A DNA stretch of 64,000 nt from JAKACA01 sp052143575 (GTDB taxonomy: Bacteria > Actinomycetota > Acidimicrobiia > Acidimicrobiales > Bog-793), in assembly GCA_052143575.1 (NCBI GenBank), contig JBKQSP010000041.1, forward strand, positions 12,181-76,180. The letters are read 5' to 3'. The notes beneath the pieces are model-generated. The model searched no databases and was not told the DNA's origin. It was given only the letters and a program-made list of their open reading frames with translations. Of the stretch, positions 50,575-59,173 are shown one piece after another; positions within the stretch are counted from its first letter, which is position 1; the number at the start of each line of letters is the position of its first letter. The translations under genes were made by a program, and so were the position numbers.

Positions 50575-51459
50575 ATGCCCGAGACGGTGGGCGCTACGGC
50601 CGGCCTCCTGCGGCGTTGCACGTTCCCGCCGCCTGGATCCGAAGCACCGCTCGCCGTCTCCGGGGGCGCCGACTCGCTCGCCATGTTGGCGCTCGCCGTC
50701 GCGAGCGGCTGCCGGGCCGTCGCCTATCACGTCGATCACGGCCTCAGGCCCGGTTCGGAGTCCGAAGCCGACGTCGTGGCGGAGGCGGCGGCTCGCTTCG
50801 GCGCAGGCTTCGTGTCGTTGCAGGTGAGCGTGCCGCCCGGCGGCAACCTCGAGGCGCGTGCGCGGGTCGCCCGCTTCGGGGTCCTCCCGGCGGGGGTCGC
50901 CACCGGGCACACGGCTGACGACCAGGCAGAGACGGTGCTGCTCAACCTTCTGCGGGGCGCCGGCCCGGACGGCCTCGCCGGCATGCGCCCGGGTCACAGC
51001 CACCCGATCCTCGCTCTGCGCCGCTCCGAGACCCGGTCACTGTGCGCCACGCTCGCCCTTTGCCCCGTCGAGGATCCGTCGAATTCCGAGACGGGGTACT
51101 TGCGCAACCACGTCCGCCACGACGTGCTGCCGGCGCTGTGCGCCCTGGCAAAACGCGACCTCGTCCCGATCCTCACCCGCCAGGCGCAGCACTTCGCCGA
51201 CGAGAGCGACCTGCTCGACGAGCTGGCGGCCGCCCTCGACCCGACCGATGCTCGGGGGCTCGCCACCGCCCCCGTCGTGCTCGCCCGCCGCGCCATCCGA
51301 GGATGGCTGCGAAACTACGACGAGGAGGGCCACCCGCCGGACAGTGCGACGGTGGAGCGCGTGCTGCACGTGGCACGGTTGGGCGCCAGCGCCTGTGAGG
51401 TCGGTGGCGGCCGCCGCGTGGGCCGGTCGGCCGGCAAACTGTTCGTCGAGCCCGACTGA
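50575..51459 (+). CDS. tilS: tRNA(Ile)-lysidine synthetase
   Basis: This encodes 294 residues. PP-loop SGGADS at 29-34, then AYHVDHGLRPGSESEADVVA, GHTADDQAETVLLNLLRGAG, and VEDPSNSETGYLRNHVRHDV; all are TilS signatures. It lacks the long C-terminal domains of E. coli TilS, as in other actinobacteria. It converts C34 of tRNA-Ile(CAU) to lysidine. ATG 50575 lies five bases after the DUF2342 stop. Confidence 0.95.
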   Translation: MPETVGATAGLLRRCTFPPPGSEAPLAVSGGADSLAMLALAVASGCRAVAYHVDHGLRPGSESEADVVAEAAARFGAGFVSLQVSVPPGGNLEARARVARFGVLPAGVATGHTADDQAETVLLNLLRGAGPDGLAGMRPGHSHPILALRRSETRSLCATLALCPVEDPSNSETGYLRNHVRHDVLPALCALAKRDLVPILTRQAQHFADESDLLDELAAALDPTDARGLATAPVVLARRAIRGWLRNYDEEGHPPDSATVERVLHVARLGASACEVGGGRRVGRSAGKLFVEPD

Positions 51460-51571
51460 TCGAAACCCTCGGCTCGAGCGCGGTGCTTCTGCCAGGTCAG
51501 GCAGGCGCGCTGCCACAGAGCGGCGGATTCACCCGCGGCGGCAATCCCCAGGAGCGATAACCTCAGCGGCC
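51460..51571. other. Spacer before hpt
   Basis: About 110 bases with no gene; TAACCT eight bases before the hpt GTG may be a -10 element. The rest shows nothing recognisable. Confidence 0.3.
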
Positions 51572-52207
51572 GTGAGCGACAGTTCCGACGGGCGTGTCAG
51601 CAGCGGGGCGTCTGCTCGTGCCGGAGAGACGGCCAACACGCTCGAGCGGCGCTCACAGGACTGGGTGGCCCTCGACCCGATGCTGGGCACGGTCGTCGTC
51701 ACCGCCGACGAGATCGCCCGACGGGTCGAGGAGCTCGGCCAGGAGATCACGCGGGACTACGCCGAACGCCCCCCCCTCCTCGTCGGGGTGCTGAAAGGCG
51801 CCTTCGTCTTTTTGGCGGATCTCTCGCGGGTCATCAACCTTCCCGTCGAGATGGACTTCATGGCCGTCGGGTCCTACGGGGCGGCAACGAAGACGAGCGG
51901 GGTTGTCCGCATCGTGAAGGACTTGGATCTCGATCTCACCGGCCGCCACGTCATCGTCGTGGAGGACATCGTCGACAGCGGTCTCACGTTGTCCTACCTT
52001 CGCAAGAGCCTCCTCGCCCGCGGTCCCGCCTCGCTGGCGATCTGCACACTCTTGCTCAAGACGGGCCAGCAACGCGCCAGCTTCGACGTAGAGTACGTCG
52101 GCTTCGAGATCGCTCCCCACTTCGTCGTCGGCTACGGCCTCGACGTCGCCGAGCGCTACCGCAACCTCGCCGATCTGCGCGTCTACATCGGCGGCGAACC
52201 GGAGTGA
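51572..52207 (+). CDS. hpt: Hypoxanthine-guanine phosphoribosyltransferase
   Basis: This encodes 211 residues from GTG 51572. A disordered extension of about 35 residues is followed by the PRTase fold: VVVTADEIARRVEELGQEIT, PPLLVGVLKGAFVFLADLSR, and the PRPP loop HVIVVEDIVDSGLTL, with VEYVGFEIAPHFVVGYGLD at the C-terminus. It salvages hypoxanthine and guanine. In many actinobacteria ftsH follows; here folE follows at once by a GTGA overlap. Confidence 0.95.
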   Translation: MSDSSDGRVSSGASARAGETANTLERRSQDWVALDPMLGTVVVTADEIARRVEELGQEITRDYAERPPLLVGVLKGAFVFLADLSRVINLPVEMDFMAVGSYGAATKTSGVVRIVKDLDLDLTGRHVIVVEDIVDSGLTLSYLRKSLLARGPASLAICTLLLKTGQQRASFDVEYVGFEIAPHFVVGYGLDVAERYRNLADLRVYIGGEPE

Positions 52208-52788
52208 GCGTCGACCTCGCCCGCGCCGAGCGCGCCATCTTCGAGCTGCTAGCAGCCCTCGGCGAGGACCCCGACCGGGAGGGCCTGCGGCGCACGCCGG
52301 CCCGAGTCGCCGCCATGTACGACGAGATCTTCGGCGATGCCGGCCAGGATCCGTCCCGCTATCTCACGGCGACCTTCGCCGCCGAGCACGACGAGATGGT
52401 CATGGTGCGCGACATCCCCTTCGCCTCGATCTGCGAGCACCATCTCGTTCCCTTCCTCGGCCGCGCACACGTCGCCTACATCCCCTCTGACGACGGCCGC
52501 ATCACCGGTCTCAGCAAGCTCGCCCGCGTCGTTGACGGCTACGCCCGCCGCCTCCAGGTGCAAGAGCGCATGACGACCCAGATCGCCGAGGCCGTGCAGC
52601 GCACGCTGGACCCCCGCGGCGTCCTCGTCGTCATCGAGGCGGAGCACCTCTGCATGTCCATGCGGGGCGTGCACAAGCCCGGCACGACGACGGTCACCTC
52701 GGCCGTGCGCGGCCTGTTCCGAACGGACCCGGCCACGCGCGCCGAGGCGATGGCGTTCATTCACGGGGCTCGAGGGCGGCCCGGTTGA
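52204..52788 (+). CDS. folE: GTP cyclohydrolase I
   Basis: This encodes 194 residues from GTG 52204, overlapping hpt. Zinc and active-site residues appear in FASICEHHLVPFLGRAHVAY, LSKLARVVDGYARRLQVQER and EAEHLCMSMRGVHKPG. It makes 7,8-dihydroneopterin triphosphate from GTP, the first folate step. Overlaps folP by 4 bases. Confidence 0.97.
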   Translation: MSVDLARAERAIFELLAALGEDPDREGLRRTPARVAAMYDEIFGDAGQDPSRYLTATFAAEHDEMVMVRDIPFASICEHHLVPFLGRAHVAYIPSDDGRITGLSKLARVVDGYARRLQVQERMTTQIAEAVQRTLDPRGVLVVIEAEHLCMSMRGVHKPGTTTVTSAVRGLFRTDPATRAEAMAFIHGARGRPG

Positions 52789-53615
52789 GGCTCCCGTCCG
52801 GCATCGATCGCCCCCTCGTGATGGGCATCTTGAACGTCACGCCGGATTCCTTCTTCGACGGCGGGCGCTACCTCGACGACGCCGTCGCTCTCGCCCGGGG
52901 ACGGGAGATGATCGACGAGGGCGTCGACATCATCGACGTCGGTGGCGAGTCGACCCGCCCGGGAGCCGCTGCCGTCAGCGAGCACGAGGAGCTGCGACGC
53001 GTCATCCCGGTGATCGAGGCGCTGGCCGAGCTCATCCCGGTCTCGATCGACACGACGAAGGCGGGGGTGGCACGGCGCGCCGTGGCGGCGGGCGCCGTCC
53101 TCGTCAACGACGTATCGGCTTCCCTCGAGGGCGTGGCGGCAGAGAGCGGGGCGGCCTTCGTTGCCATGCACCGGCAGGGCACGCCGGCGGACATGCAGAA
53201 CGACCCGCGCTACGACGATGTCGTCAAAGAGGTGACCGACTACCTCGCCGCGCGCGCCGCACGCGCCGTGGCGGCGGGCGTCACCGAGGTGTGGGTCGAC
53301 CCGGGGATCGGCTTCGGCAAGACGTCCCGGCACAACCTGCAGTTGCTGGCCGGTTTGAGCGAGCTCGTGGCTCTTGGCTACCCCGTTCTCGTCGGGACGA
53401 GCCGCAAGACCTTCCTCGGCCACATTGCCGCCGGCAACCTGGCGGGATCCGGCGCCCTCAACGGGGGCGGTCAGGCGGCGCCGGCGGACGAGCGTTTCGA
53501 GGGATCACTCGCTTCGGCCACGTTCGCCATGACGAGCGGGGCCACGGCGGTGCGGGTGCACGACGTCGCCGCCACGGCGCAGGCTGCTCGGCTCGTCGGA
53601 AGGGTGGCGCCGTGA
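52785..53615 (+). CDS. folP: Dihydropteroate synthase
   Basis: This encodes 276 residues from TTG 52785 (TTGA overlap with folE). MGILNVTPDSFFDGG, DVGGESTRPGA, VSIDTTKAGVARRAV, VWVDPGIGFGKTSRHN and VLVGTSRKTFLG are the pterin- and pABA-binding loops. It joins p-aminobenzoate to dihydropterin pyrophosphate. A 20-residue insert (GNLAGSGALNGGGQAAPADE) lies before the last helices. Confidence 0.97.
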   Translation: MRLPSGIDRPLVMGILNVTPDSFFDGGRYLDDAVALARGREMIDEGVDIIDVGGESTRPGAAAVSEHEELRRVIPVIEALAELIPVSIDTTKAGVARRAVAAGAVLVNDVSASLEGVAAESGAAFVAMHRQGTPADMQNDPRYDDVVKEVTDYLAARAARAVAAGVTEVWVDPGIGFGKTSRHNLQLLAGLSELVALGYPVLVGTSRKTFLGHIAAGNLAGSGALNGGGQAAPADERFEGSLASATFAMTSGATAVRVHDVAATAQAARLVGRVAP

Positions 53616-54139
53616 GGGGCCGTTGGGCTGCGGGCATCGTGCCGAGGAATTTCGCCTGGATCATCAAGGACCGCCTCGCCGTCAGCGAGCGACCGGGCGG
53701 CTATGCCCCAAACCACCGCAAGGTGCGCCGCCAGGAGGAGCTCCTCTGGCTGCGGGCGCAGGGCTTCGACCGCGTGATCTCACTGCTGTCGTCGTCCCAC
53801 AACCTCCATGCCTACGGCGAGTTCAGCCTCTCTTGGTCGCATTTCCCCCTCTCGCTCACGGCCGACGCCGACGCCGAGGCGACGCTCGCTTCGCTCTACC
53901 CGGCGATGTACGAGTGGCTGCGATCCGGTGAGCGCCTCCTCATCCACCAGGACGAGCTCGGCGATCGCCTCATGGGGGCGGTTGCCGGCTACATCCGCTG
54001 GAGCGGCATCCTGCCCGACGGCCCGCGGGCCATCACCGTCATCGAGCAGATCCTCTCCCGCCAGATGGGGTCGGCCGGCCGCCGGCTCGTCGCCATGGTC
54101 GACAACCTGCCGGCGCCGAGCGGCGCAGCGGAGTCGTGA
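53612..54139 (+). CDS. Tyrosine-phosphatase-like protein with the catalytic cysteine replaced, inside the folate operon
   Basis: This encodes 175 residues from GTG 53612, overlapping folP and folB by GTGA. RNFAWIIKDRLAVSERPGG and YEWLRSGERLLIHQDELGDR followed by LMGAVAGYIRWSGIL have the layout of small dual-specificity phosphatases: a substrate strand, then HCx5R and the helix after it. Here the loop is H112-Q113-DELGD-R119, glutamine in place of cysteine. The protein is therefore probably not a classical phosphatase. It may bind a phosphate or pterin phosphate, act as a scaffold, or have another chemistry. I do not know a named family for it. Confidence 0.6.
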   Translation: MRGRWAAGIVPRNFAWIIKDRLAVSERPGGYAPNHRKVRRQEELLWLRAQGFDRVISLLSSSHNLHAYGEFSLSWSHFPLSLTADADAEATLASLYPAMYEWLRSGERLLIHQDELGDRLMGAVAGYIRWSGILPDGPRAITVIEQILSRQMGSAGRRLVAMVDNLPAPSGAAES

Positions 54140-54501
54140 CCACCTCCAACATCTGCATCAACGGGCTGCGAGCCCTCGGGCGCCACGGCGTCCTGCCCGA
54201 GGAGCAGGAGCGGGCGCAGCCGTTCGAGGTCGACATCACGATCGACACCCACATCGCCTCGGCCGCCCGTAGCGACGACCTCGCCGCCACCGTGGACTAC
54301 GGGCTCGTCGTGGCCGCTGTCGTCGAGATCGTCGAGACGAAGAGCTTCGCCCTCCTCGAGACCCTCGCCAGCGCCATTGCCGACGACGTGCTCGGGCGCA
54401 GCGGCGTCGAGGCCGTCACCGTGGAGGTCCGAAAGCTCCGCCCACCGCTCGCCGCCCAGGTCGAGTCCGTCGGCGTCAGGCTCCGGCGCACCGTGGTGTG
54501 A
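54136..54501 (+). CDS. folB: Dihydroneopterin aldolase
   Basis: This encodes 121 residues from GTG 54136. INGLRALGRHGVLPEEQERA, VDITIDTHIASAARSDDLAA and TVDYGLVVAAVVEIVETKSF carry the pterin-binding Glu and Lys positions; the end reads VTVEVRKLRPPL. It splits 7,8-dihydroneopterin into 6-hydroxymethyl-dihydropterin and glycolaldehyde. Overlaps folK by 4 bases. Confidence 0.96.
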   Translation: MTTSNICINGLRALGRHGVLPEEQERAQPFEVDITIDTHIASAARSDDLAATVDYGLVVAAVVEIVETKSFALLETLASAIADDVLGRSGVEAVTVEVRKLRPPLAAQVESVGVRLRRTVV

Positions 54502-54986
54502 AGGCCTATCTCGGGCTCGGTTCCAACCTCGGCGACCGCGGCCGCTACTTGCACGATGCTGTCGAGGCCTTGCGGGAGCTCGACGCCTCGCTCGCCGTCT
54601 CGCCCGTCTACGAGACGGCGCCCGTCGGTGGCCCGCAGCAAGGGCCGTATCTCAACTGCGTCGTCCGGCTCGAGGCCGACCTCGATCCCTTCGCGCTGCT
54701 GGAGGTTGCCCATCGGCTGGAGGGCGCTGCCGGACGCCTGCGCGGCGTCAAGGACGGGCCGAGGACCCTCGACGTCGACATCCTGCTCATCGAGGGTGTG
54801 GAGCTCGTGACACCCGAGCTGACGGTGCCACACCCTCGCATGTACGAGCGCGGCTTCGTGCTGGCTCCCCTGGAGGACCTCGACGCAGGGGTCGTACCGG
54901 TGGGATGGCGCCGCCAAATCGCCGGAGCTGGCACGCTTGCCGACGACGTGCGCAGGGTTGGTACCATCGAAGAGACCGCAAGCTGA
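54498..54986 (+). CDS. folK: 6-hydroxymethyl-7,8-dihydropterin pyrophosphokinase
   Basis: This encodes 162 residues from GTG 54498. AYLGLGSNLGDRGRYLHDAV, SPVYETAPVGGPQQGPYLNC, GPRTLDVDILLIEGVELVTP and VPHPRMYERGFVLAPL contain the pterin site and the magnesium-binding Asp pair. It supplies dihydropterin pyrophosphate to FolP. Confidence 0.97.
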   Translation: MKAYLGLGSNLGDRGRYLHDAVEALRELDASLAVSPVYETAPVGGPQQGPYLNCVVRLEADLDPFALLEVAHRLEGAAGRLRGVKDGPRTLDVDILLIEGVELVTPELTVPHPRMYERGFVLAPLEDLDAGVVPVGWRRQIAGAGTLADDVRRVGTIEETAS

Positions 54987-55036
54987 GGCACGACCGGCAC
55001 CCGAAGTGGGCTGGAACGAGAGCGAGGCTGTTAGAG

Positions 55037-55792
55037 ATGACGTCGATCCGAATCGTCGGTGGCGGGCGCGCCGGCAGCTCCTTCGAAGGTGCTCTCAGCG
55101 GGGCGGGTGTCGAGATACGCGAGGTGCTGCACCGCTTTGACGCTCTCGGCGCTGCCGCCCACGGTGTCGACGCCGTCCTGCTGGCCGTGCCGGACCGGAC
55201 CGTCGCCGACGTCGCCGCCAGCATCGAACCGGTGGCCTCGACGGTGATGCTGCACTGCTCGGGCTCCCTCGGCCTCGACGTGCTGGCGCCGCACAGCCGC
55301 GTCGGCTCGCTCCACCCGCTCGTCACCCTGCCCGACGCCATCATCGGGGCCCTCCGGTTGCGGGGCCGCCCATTTTTCGCCGTGGCGGGCGATCGCCTGG
55401 CCACCGACCTCGTGCTCGTCTTGAAGGGCCAGCCCATCGTCGTGCCCGATGATCTGCGGGCCGCCTATCACGCCACCGCCTGCGTGGCCGCCAACCACCT
55501 CGTAGGGCTGCTGGGCCAGGTGCAGCGGATGGCAGCGGCCGCCGGCCTCCCCCTCGAAGCCTTCCTGCCGCTTGCTCGTGGTGCCCTCGACGACGTCGCC
55601 CTCCTCGGGCCGACCGAGGCCCTGACGGGACCGGCCTCGCGGGGCGACACGATCACGATCGAACGCCATCGTGCCGTCATCGATCGGGCAGAGGTGCTCG
55701 CCTACGACGCCGGCGTCGCCCTGGCAGAGCGGTTGGCCTACGAGCGGCTCGGGTCGCGGCCCGAGCCATCGGCCCATGCCTCGTGGAGCTGA
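55037..55792 (+). CDS. DUF2520 Rossmann-fold protein
   Basis: This encodes 251 residues from ATG 55037. The N-terminal Rossmann part has IRIVGGGRAGSSFEGALSGA and VDAVLLAVPDRTVADVAASI; the helical C-terminal part is DUF2520 (AAYHATACVAANHLVGLLGQ). It looks like a ketopantoate-reductase or pyrroline-carboxylate-reductase relative. Its fixed place before panC in actinobacteria suggests a role in pantothenate synthesis, but no activity is assigned. It overlaps panC by 10 bases. Confidence 0.88.
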   Translation: MTSIRIVGGGRAGSSFEGALSGAGVEIREVLHRFDALGAAAHGVDAVLLAVPDRTVADVAASIEPVASTVMLHCSGSLGLDVLAPHSRVGSLHPLVTLPDAIIGALRLRGRPFFAVAGDRLATDLVLVLKGQPIVVPDDLRAAYHATACVAANHLVGLLGQVQRMAAAAGLPLEAFLPLARGALDDVALLGPTEALTGPASRGDTITIERHRAVIDRAEVLAYDAGVALAERLAYERLGSRPEPSAHASWS

Positions 55793-56673
55793 TCTCCCGA
55801 CGCGATCTCGTACGCACAGCGCTGCAGTCGGCCAGGGCGGCTGGAGACGACGTCGGCTTCGTGCCGACGATGGGGGCCCTGCACGCCGGCCACATCTCGC
55901 TCATGGAGGCGGCCCGGCGAGATTGTGACTGTGTGGCCGTCAGCATCTTCGTGAACCCGACCCAGTTCGGTGACGCCACGGATCTCGCCGCCTATCCGCG
56001 CGATCTCGCCAAGGATCTGGCGATGTGTGAGAGCGCCGGCGTCGACGTCGTCTTCGCCCCGTCTGTCGAGGAGATGTATCCGGGAGGGTCGCTCGAGACC
56101 GCCGTCGTTCCCGGTGCCCTTGCCGAGGTTCTCGAAGGCACATCCCGCCCGGGCCACTTCACCGGTGTCGCCACGGTCGTCACGAAGCTGCTGTCGATTG
56201 CCGGTGCCTGCCGTGTTTACTTCGGCGAGAAGGATTTCCAGCAGTTGGCCGTCGTACGGCGCCTCGTGGCCGATCTCGACCTCCCAGTTGAGGTCGTAGG
56301 CTGCCCGACGGTGCGAGAGCGCGACGGACTGGCGATGGCGAGCCGCAACGGCCGGCTCGCCGCACCGGAGCGTCAAGCTGCCACGGCCCTCTTCCGGGCA
56401 CTTTCGGCCGGCGAGCGCCTCGTGGCTGCCGGCGAGCCCTCAGCCGGCGCCGTCGCGCTCGCCATGACGGCCGTGCTCGAGGCCGAGCCGCTTGTGGCGG
56501 CGGACTACGCCGCCGTGGCCGACCCCGGCGCACTGACGCCGGTGACGGACATCGCCGGCGAGGTGCGTCTCCTCGTCGCCGCCCGTGTCGGCCCGGTGCG
56601 CCTCATCGACAACGTGGCGGCCCGCCCTCCCGGCGCGGCTGCTCCGCCGGCCATGCAGGAGACGCCGGCGTGA
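55783..56673 (+). CDS. panC: Pantothenate synthetase
   Basis: This encodes 296 residues from GTG 55783. GFVPTMGALHAGHISLMEAA has the HIGH-like motif, then VSIFVNPTQFG, GHFTGVATVVTKLL, VYFGEKDFQQLAVVRRLVAD and MASRNGRLAAPER. It condenses pantoate and beta-alanine. panD (aspartate decarboxylase), its usual partner, is not found in this window. Confidence 0.97.
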   Translation: MELISRRDLVRTALQSARAAGDDVGFVPTMGALHAGHISLMEAARRDCDCVAVSIFVNPTQFGDATDLAAYPRDLAKDLAMCESAGVDVVFAPSVEEMYPGGSLETAVVPGALAEVLEGTSRPGHFTGVATVVTKLLSIAGACRVYFGEKDFQQLAVVRRLVADLDLPVEVVGCPTVRERDGLAMASRNGRLAAPERQAATALFRALSAGERLVAAGEPSAGAVALAMTAVLEAEPLVAADYAAVADPGALTPVTDIAGEVRLLVAARVGPVRLIDNVAARPPGAAAPPAMQETPA

Positions 56674-58274
56674 GCGAACGTCTCGACGTTCTCGTGATCG
56701 GAAGCGGTGTCGCCGGGCTCTCCGCCGCCGTCCGCCTCGCTCAGCTCGCAAGTGCCCGCGTCGGCGTGCTGACGAAGGGCGAGCTCGAGCAGACGACGAC
56801 GCGGTGGGCACAAGGCGGCGTCGCCGCCGTCCTGCCGGGCGACGAGGACTCGACCGACCTTCACCTTGCTGACACCCTGCGCGCCGGCGCCGGCCTGTGC
56901 GACGAGTCGGCCGTTCGCGTCCTCGTCGACGAAGGCCCGAGCCGAGTGCACGAGCTCATCGCCCTCGGGGCCGTGTTCGACCGTGGTCCGGCGGGCGATC
57001 TCGCACGTGCCCGCGAAGGCGGCCACTCGATGCCGAGGGTCCTGCACGCCGGCGGTGCCGCCACCGGCGCAGAGGTGGAACGCGCCCTCGTGGCCGCCGT
57101 GGAAACGAGTGCCGCCGCCGTCCTCGAGCACTGGTTCGCTCTCGATCTCATCGTCGAGCACGGGCGTTGCGGGGGCGTCGTCGCCCTCGACCCGCACGGG
57201 GCAACCCAACGGGTGGAGGCCGCCGAGGTCGTGCTGGCCTGCGGTGGTGCCGGACAGCTCTTCGCCGTCACGACGAACCCGCCGGAGGCGACCGGTGACG
57301 GCATCGCCATGGCGATGCGGGCCGGCGTCCCGGTGGCCGACGCCGAGTTCGTGCAGTTCCACCCGACCGCCCTGCACCACCCGGCGATGCCTCGCCCCCT
57401 CGTCTCGGAAGCCTTGCGCGGCCACGGGGCGGTCCTGCGCGGGGTGGGTGGTCGCCGATTCGTCGACGAGCTGGCGCCTCGCGACATCGTCAGCCGTGCC
57501 ATTGCCGGCGAGATGGCCGAGACCGGGACGGAGAACGTCTGGCTCGACTGCACGGGCCTCGAGGACTTCGCCCACCGCTTCCCGACGATCTACGCCTGCC
57601 TCGCCGAGATCGGGCTCGAGCCGGCGCGCGACTGGCTGCCCGTCGCGCCTGCAGCTCACCACCTGAGCGGGGGCGTCCTCACCGATCTCGACGGCGCCAC
57701 GGCGATGGCGGGCCTGTGGGCGGCCGGTGAGACGGCGTGCTCCGGTGTTCACGGGGCCAACCGCCTCGCCTCCAACTCGCTGCTGGAGGGAATGGTGTTC
57801 GGGGCACGCGTCGTGGATGCCATCATCTCGGGCCGCTCACCTGCCGGGGACAGCGAGCGGAGCGGGGTGCTCGGGCGGCATGCCACGATCCCGCTGCGAG
57901 CACTGCCCGAGTGCCGTTGCGGGGCGTCAGCGTCTCCCGTGGCGGCCACGGCGGGGTCGCCGGCCGGCGTCGCCGGCGGTACGGCGGCGAAGCGAGCGCG
58001 GTTGCAGACCGTGCTGACGGCGCATGCCGGAGTTGTCCGCGACGCCGTCTCGCTGAAGGCGGCCGAGCAGGCCATCGCCGAGTTGGCCGCCGCCTCACCG
58101 GCAGGCGGTGGGACCGTCGCCGACGCCGAGCTCGTGAACCTGCTGAGCCTGGCGACGGCCCTCGTGGAGGCGGCAATGCAGCGTAGAGAAAGCCGCGGTG
58201 CCCACACGCGCTCGGACTTCCCCGAGCCCTCGGCCGACTTCCTCGCCCGCTTCGTGCACGGTGGGGCGAGGTGA
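56670..58274 (+). CDS. nadB: L-aspartate oxidase
   Basis: This encodes 534 residues from GTG 56670, overlapping panC by 4 bases. FAD site LVIGSGVAGLSAAVRLAQLA, TRWAQGGVAAVLPGDEDSTD, substrate part VQFHPTALHHPAMPRPLVSE, HLSGGVLTDLDGATAM and AANRLASNSLLEG-type C-terminal. It makes iminoaspartate for quinolinate synthase; nadA is not in this window, although nadB, nadA and nadC are often together. Confidence 0.96.
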   Translation: MSERLDVLVIGSGVAGLSAAVRLAQLASARVGVLTKGELEQTTTRWAQGGVAAVLPGDEDSTDLHLADTLRAGAGLCDESAVRVLVDEGPSRVHELIALGAVFDRGPAGDLARAREGGHSMPRVLHAGGAATGAEVERALVAAVETSAAAVLEHWFALDLIVEHGRCGGVVALDPHGATQRVEAAEVVLACGGAGQLFAVTTNPPEATGDGIAMAMRAGVPVADAEFVQFHPTALHHPAMPRPLVSEALRGHGAVLRGVGGRRFVDELAPRDIVSRAIAGEMAETGTENVWLDCTGLEDFAHRFPTIYACLAEIGLEPARDWLPVAPAAHHLSGGVLTDLDGATAMAGLWAAGETACSGVHGANRLASNSLLEGMVFGARVVDAIISGRSPAGDSERSGVLGRHATIPLRALPECRCGASASPVAATAGSPAGVAGGTAAKRARLQTVLTAHAGVVRDAVSLKAAEQAIAELAAASPAGGGTVADAELVNLLSLATALVEAAMQRRESRGAHTRSDFPEPSADFLARFVHGGAR

Positions 58275-59164
58275 GCACCGCGCTGCAACCGCCGGCGGCG
58301 GCCGTGCGCCGCGCCGTCTCGGTGGCACTGGAGGAGGATCTGCTGCCCATCGGCGACCTCACGGCCGCCCTGCTCCCGGCGGGAGCGAGCGGCCGGGCCG
58401 CCTTTGTGAGCCGTGCCCCTGGGGTCGTCGCCGGCACGGCCTGCCTCATCGAGACCTGCCGCCAGGTCGACCCCCGTCTCGAGGTCACCCTCCGGCTCGA
58501 CGACGGCGCCGTCGTCGCCGCCGGGCAGGAGATCGTCACGGTGGACGGTGCCATGGCCTCGATCGTGACGGCGGAGCGGACGGCCCTCAACTTCCTCTGC
58601 CACCTCTCCGGCATCGCCTCGCTGACGGCTCGCTACGTCGCCGCCGCCACGAGCAGGAACCCCGCCACCCGCGTCCTCGACACCCGCAAGACGACCCCTG
58701 GGCTGCGCGCCCTCGAGAAGGCAGCCGTACGCGCCGGCGGCGGCGTGAACCACCGCGGCAGCCTCTCCGAGGGCGTACTCGTGAAGGACAACCATCTCGG
58801 CTTTGCCGCCATCGGCGACGCCGTTCGGCGCGCCCGGCAGCTGTGGCCGGGTCGCATGGTGGAGGTCGAGTGCGATCGGATCGAGCAGGTCGCCGAGGCC
58901 GTGGAGGCGGGCGCCAGCATCGTGCTGTGCGACAACATGACCCCCGCCGAGCTCGGCCACTGTGTGGAGCTCGTGCGGGCCCGCAGCGGCCGTGGCGTCC
59001 CGCCGGTGCTCGTGGAGGCGTCCGGCGGGATCACCCTCGAGACCGTTGGTGACTTCGCCGCCGCCGGAGCCGACCTCATCTCGATCGGGGCGCTGACGCA
59101 CTCAGCCCCCATCCTCGACATCGGCCTCGATCTCTCGACCGGCCAGGTCGCCGGTCTCGGCTAG
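58271..59164 (+). CDS. nadC: Nicotinate-nucleotide pyrophosphorylase (quinolinate phosphoribosyltransferase)
   Basis: This encodes 297 residues from GTG 58271. ERTALNFLCHLSGIASLTAR, LDTRKTTPGLRALEKAAVRA, NHRGSLSEGVLVKDNHLGFA and VEASGGITLETVGDFAAAGA are the diagnostic blocks. Converts quinolinate plus PRPP to nicotinate mononucleotide. Overlaps nadB by 4 bases and ends nine bases before coaX. Confidence 0.97.
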   Translation: MSTALQPPAAAVRRAVSVALEEDLLPIGDLTAALLPAGASGRAAFVSRAPGVVAGTACLIETCRQVDPRLEVTLRLDDGAVVAAGQEIVTVDGAMASIVTAERTALNFLCHLSGIASLTARYVAAATSRNPATRVLDTRKTTPGLRALEKAAVRAGGGVNHRGSLSEGVLVKDNHLGFAAIGDAVRRARQLWPGRMVEVECDRIEQVAEAVEAGASIVLCDNMTPAELGHCVELVRARSGRGVPPVLVEASGGITLETVGDFAAAGADLISIGALTHSAPILDIGLDLSTGQVAGLG

Positions 59165-59173
59165 ACATCTGCC

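Noticed and set aside
51460..51571. A tRNA gene near tilS/hpt
   Set aside because: No cloverleaf, T-loop GGTTCGANTCC or acceptor pairing could be found here or in the other spacers read.
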